NCBI GenBank assembly: GCA_946480245.1
Contig: CAMLIZ010000182.1
Location: 1-8,776, forward strand
Length of the DNA stretch: 8,776 nt
Direction of reading: 5' to 3'
DNA from: an uncultured Pseudomonadota bacterium
Lineage (GTDB): Bacteria; Pseudomonadota; Gammaproteobacteria; Burkholderiales; Burkholderiaceae
Translations under genes and position numbers: made by a program
Shown: piece by piece, positions 6,032 through 8,776 of the stretch
How the letters are laid out: each line of letters starts with the position of its first letter
How positions within the stretch are numbered: position 1 is the stretch's first letter
Notes under the pieces: model-generated
Seen by the model: the letters and a program-made list of their open reading frames with translations, nothing else
Databases searched by the model: none
What the model was told of the DNA's origin: nothing

Positions 6032-8425
6032 ATGAACCCACGCAGCAGACGACTCGTCGCCCTTTCGATCCTCGCCGCGAGCTTCGTCGCAGGCTGCGGC
6101 GGCGGCCGCGGCGGAAGCGGAAGCGGCGGCAGTGCGGGCGCCGACACGCCAGGCGCTTCGGCAACCCCGCCGCCCGCCGACAACGGGGCCGTGGGTGCGA
6201 CAGGAGGTGGCGATGCAGGCGCCGGCACGCCACAGGGCAACAGCTGGCACAGCGTGAAGTTCGGCGGCGGCGGCTACGTCACCGGCCTGATCTTCCATCC
6301 GACGACAACGGACCTGCTGTACGCGCGCACCGACATCGGCGGCGCGTATCGCTGGAACCAGGCCACCTCCTCGTGGACGCCGATCACCGACGGCCTCGGT
6401 TTCGGCGCGGCGGAGAGCTCCTACCACGGCATCGAGAGCATCGCGCTCGACCCGACCAACGACCAGCTCGTGTACATGGCCGCCGGCATGTACAACACCG
6501 ACAAAGCCGATGCCCGCCTGTACATCTCGAGCGACCGCGGCGACACCTGGACCTCCGTCAACCTGCCCTTCTCCACGGGCGGCAACAACGGCGGCCGCGC
6601 CATCGGCGAACGCCTGATGGTCGACCCCAACAAGCCCTCGACCCTGTTCTACGGCTCGCGCACCGCCGGCCTGTGGAAGAGCACGGACTCGGGCCGCACC
6701 TGGGCGCAGGTGAGCTCGCTGTCGAGCACCAAGATGACGGCGGACCAGATCAAGGCCGCGGGCGGCAGCGCGATGGGTGTCGAGCTGGTGGTGTACGACA
6801 CCGGCAGCAAGGGCAGCGGCACGGACACGCAGACGATCTACGCGGCCATCGCGCCCGACTACGCCAGCGTGTCGGGCCTGAGCGCGAACCTGTACAAGTC
6901 TTCCGACGGCGGCGCGTCGTGGACCGCTGTCTCGACTCCCGTGTCGGGCTATCACATTCCGCACATGGTGCGCGCCGCCGACGGGATGTTCTATGTGGTG
7001 TTCACCAAAGATGCCGGCCCGGGCGCCGGCGGTCCGGCCCGGCTCTACAAGTTCGACGGCAGCACCTGGACCTTGCTCAAGAGCGAGGACCCGAACGGCG
7101 GCACGAACTTCGGCCTCGGCGGCGTGTCGGTCTTCGGCAGCGGCGCTGCCACCCGCATCGCGCTGGGCGTGACCAACTCCTGGGGCAACTGGAGCGGCCA
7201 GCAGATCGTGCAGCTGTCCGACGACGGTGGCCAGACCTGGCGCGAGATCGAGGCGCTGACCCCCGGCGAAACCGCTTCAGGCTGGGTGGACGATGTGGAG
7301 ATCGATCCGTCCAACCGCGACCACATCCTGCACGTGCATGGCGGCGGTGTCATCGAAACCCGCAACGCCTCGGCCGCCTCGCCCACGTGGAGCGGCAGCA
7401 TCGACGGCATCGAGGAGACCGCCACCCAGGCCATCACCACGCCGCCTGCGGGCGCACCGTACGCCCTGATCAACAGCGCCGGCGACGTCGGTACTTGGGT
7501 CGACACAGATCTCGCGACGAAGCCGACCCTGGGCCCTGGACTGGGTTGGAGCAACGGCATCTCCGCCGACATGGCGTGGTCCGATCCGCAGTACATCGCT
7601 GCCACCGGTGTCATCAACGCCAGCGGCGCCGGCACCGGCCATTGGTCGGGCGACGGCGGCAAGACCTGGGCCACGTTCGCCACCCTTGCCGCCGGTGCAG
7701 CGACCAACACGAGCGGCGAAGGCAGCATCGCCGTCACCGCGCGCAACATGGCGGTCTGGGCTCCGGCCAACTCGGTGCCCTCCTACACCACGGACAACGG
7801 CGCCAGTTGGGTGGCGACCACTCTGCCGGCGCTGGCCGCCGTGGGCTGGAACCGCGGCTACCGCCTGGTGGCCGATCGCCAGAACCCGAACAAGGTGTAT
7901 GCCTACGATTCGGGCGGCGCATGGTGGGCCTCGGCGGGCAAGGTCTACGTCTCCACCGATGGCGGGCACAGCTTCACGTTGAGCCAGGGCTCGGTGTCGG
8001 CCGCACTCGCCGCCAACGGCTGGTGGGTCACCTCGATGGCGGTCAACCCGAATGCCGAGGGCGACCTCTGGCTGGCCGACGGCAACGCCGTGTACCACTC
8101 GGTGGACTCGGGGGCGAGCTGGACCAAGCTGAGCACCTTCGCCTCGGTCTTCGGCAGCAACGCATGGCCCGACCTGCAGGGTGCCAGCGCGGTGGCGCTC
8201 GGCAAGGCGAAGGCCGGCGCACCCTACTCGGCCGCGGTGTACGTGGTGGGCACGGTCAACGGCCAGTGGGGCGTGTATCGCTCCGACGACGGCGGCGCCA
8301 GCTGGACGCGCTTCAACGACGACGCGCACCAGTTCGGCGGCATCGGCGTGATGGCAGCCGACCAGAACCTCTATGGCCGCATCTACGTCAGCGGCACCGG
8401 CCGTGGCCTGCTGTACAGCAACTGA
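6032..8425 (+). CDS. GH74 xyloglucanase lipoprotein
   Basis: This 797-residue protein should hydrolyse the beta-1,4-glucan backbone of xyloglucan with inversion. A lipoprotein signal ends in the lipobox V-A-G-C with lipidation at C22. The +2 residue is Gly, not Asp, so outer-membrane sorting is expected. A Gly/Ala/Pro-rich linker (about 23-72) leads to the catalytic region, opening W-H-S-V-K-F-G-G-G-G-Y-V-T-G-L. D101 in R-T-D-I-G-G-A-Y-R-W matches the first GH74 catalytic Asp. The second is probably D491 or D493 in G-T-W-V-D-T-D-L. Nine Asp-box repeats (S/T-x-D-x-G-x-S/T-W/F), typical of the twin seven-bladed propeller, start at residues 166, 217, 290, 396, 539, 586, 641, 690 and 751. No carbohydrate-binding module is attached. 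The ATG has only a weak ribosome binding site, but no other ATG or GTG lies upstream in frame nearby. It is followed 44 bp later by the GH27 gene. Endo versus exo mode cannot be read from the sequence by eye. Confidence 0.94.
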   Translation: MNPRSRRLVALSILAASFVAGCGGGRGGSGSGGSAGADTPGASATPPPADNGAVGATGGGDAGAGTPQGNSWHSVKFGGGGYVTGLIFHPTTTDLLYARTDIGGAYRWNQATSSWTPITDGLGFGAAESSYHGIESIALDPTNDQLVYMAAGMYNTDKADARLYISSDRGDTWTSVNLPFSTGGNNGGRAIGERLMVDPNKPSTLFYGSRTAGLWKSTDSGRTWAQVSSLSSTKMTADQIKAAGGSAMGVELVVYDTGSKGSGTDTQTIYAAIAPDYASVSGLSANLYKSSDGGASWTAVSTPVSGYHIPHMVRAADGMFYVVFTKDAGPGAGGPARLYKFDGSTWTLLKSEDPNGGTNFGLGGVSVFGSGAATRIALGVTNSWGNWSGQQIVQLSDDGGQTWREIEALTPGETASGWVDDVEIDPSNRDHILHVHGGGVIETRNASAASPTWSGSIDGIEETATQAITTPPAGAPYALINSAGDVGTWVDTDLATKPTLGPGLGWSNGISADMAWSDPQYIAATGVINASGAGTGHWSGDGGKTWATFATLAAGAATNTSGEGSIAVTARNMAVWAPANSVPSYTTDNGASWVATTLPALAAVGWNRGYRLVADRQNPNKVYAYDSGGAWWASAGKVYVSTDGGHSFTLSQGSVSAALAANGWWVTSMAVNPNAEGDLWLADGNAVYHSVDSGASWTKLSTFASVFGSNAWPDLQGASAVALGKAKAGAPYSAAVYVVGTVNGQWGVYRSDDGGASWTRFNDDAHQFGGIGVMAADQNLYGRIYVSGTGRGLLYSN

Positions 8426-8469
8426 GCGCACGACCCTTCAGTCACTCCTCTTCACTCGCAGTTCATCCG

Positions 8470-8776
8470 ATGTTCGCACTCGCCCTTCGGCTTGCCACCG
8501 CCGCCATCGTGCTCGCCGCCCTTGCCGCGCCTGCGCACGCCCACGAGACGCTGAAGCTCGACGCGCCCAAGCCCAATCTCGCGCCCACGCCGCCGATGGG
8601 CTGGAACTCGTGGAACAAGTTCGCCTGCAACGTGAGCGAGCAGCTCATCCGCCAGCAGGCCGATGCGATGGCCGCCTCCGGCATGAAGGACGCCGGCTAC
8701 CAGTACATCGTGATCGACGACTGCTGGCAAAAGAGCCGCGACGCCGACGGCAACATCCAGGCCGACCCCGAGCGCT
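8470..8776 (+). CDS. GH27 alpha-galactosidase, 3' end missing
   Basis: The first 102 residues of a secreted GH27 enzyme are visible before the window ends. Residues 1-24 form a clear Sec signal peptide ending A-H-A before H-E-T. The family opening P-P-M-G-W-N-S-W-N follows at 41-49, then A-S-G-M-K-D-A-G-Y-Q-Y at 69-79 and V-I-D-D-C-W-Q at 81-87, whose Asp pair binds the galactose hydroxyls. The catalytic nucleophile and acid/base lie beyond the edge. GH27 contains alpha-galactosidases and some beta-L-arabinopyranosidases; the fragment cannot separate them. The start is chosen because it yields a complete signal peptide, though no Shine-Dalgarno is evident. The 44-bp gap after GH74 with no terminator suggests co-transcription. 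Since galactose in common xyloglucan is beta-linked, this activity hints at a second substrate or an unusual side chain. Confidence 0.88.
   Translation, partial: MFALALRLATAAIVLAALAAPAHAHETLKLDAPKPNLAPTPPMGWNSWNKFACNVSEQLIRQQADAMAASGMKDAGYQYIVIDDCWQKSRDADGNIQADPER

Noticed and set aside
7277..8431. Minus-strand open frame of 384 codons opposite GH74
   Set aside because: Same antisense effect; the + strand frame has nine regularly placed Asp-boxes and catalytic motifs.

Overview
The window is very GC-rich and densely coding. All six genes lie on the + strand. Codon use, signal peptides, a bacterial lipobox and the gene families suggest a Gram-negative proteobacterium that feeds on plant cell walls. 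A Burkholderiales (Roseateles/Mitsuaria-like) or Xanthomonadales-like host is my guess from style alone; no marker gene is present to prove it.

Layout. (1) 1-1478: 5'-truncated GH29 alpha-L-fucosidase. (2) 1536-3041: complete FAD-dependent tryptophan-halogenase-family protein with its catalytic motifs intact. (3) 3126-4661: exported GH51 alpha-L-arabinofuranosidase. (4) 4740-5858: LacI-family regulator with an unusual recognition helix, preceded by a strong GC hairpin. (5) 5859-6031: a 173-bp intergenic region holding a terminator-like hairpin and then a locally AT-rich stretch with nested inverted repeats, promoter-like hexamers and an 18-bp palindrome with a central CpG. (6) 6032-8425: GH74 xyloglucanase lipoprotein with nine Asp-box repeats. 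(7) 8470-8776: start of a secreted GH27 alpha-galactosidase, cut by the window edge.

Reading as a whole: this looks like part of a polysaccharide utilisation cluster for a branched hemicellulose, most simply a decorated xyloglucan. GH74 would cut the beta-1,4-glucan backbone at or outside the outer membrane. GH29, GH51 and GH27 would strip fucose, arabinofuranose and alpha-galactose-like side groups. The LacI protein would sense a released sugar and control the GH74-GH27 unit, and perhaps the upstream genes. GH29, the halogenase and GH51 are closely spaced and probably co-transcribed. GH74 and GH27 form a second probable unit with its own promoter.

The oddest component is the flavin-dependent halogenase homologue set between two glycosidases. 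Its motifs predict an active enzyme, yet its place in a glycan locus does not explain what it would halogenate. The most testable regulatory element is the palindrome at 5957-5974, which has the symmetry and central CpG expected of a LacI-family operator. No RNA genes, insertion sequences, CRISPR arrays or transporters were seen in the window.
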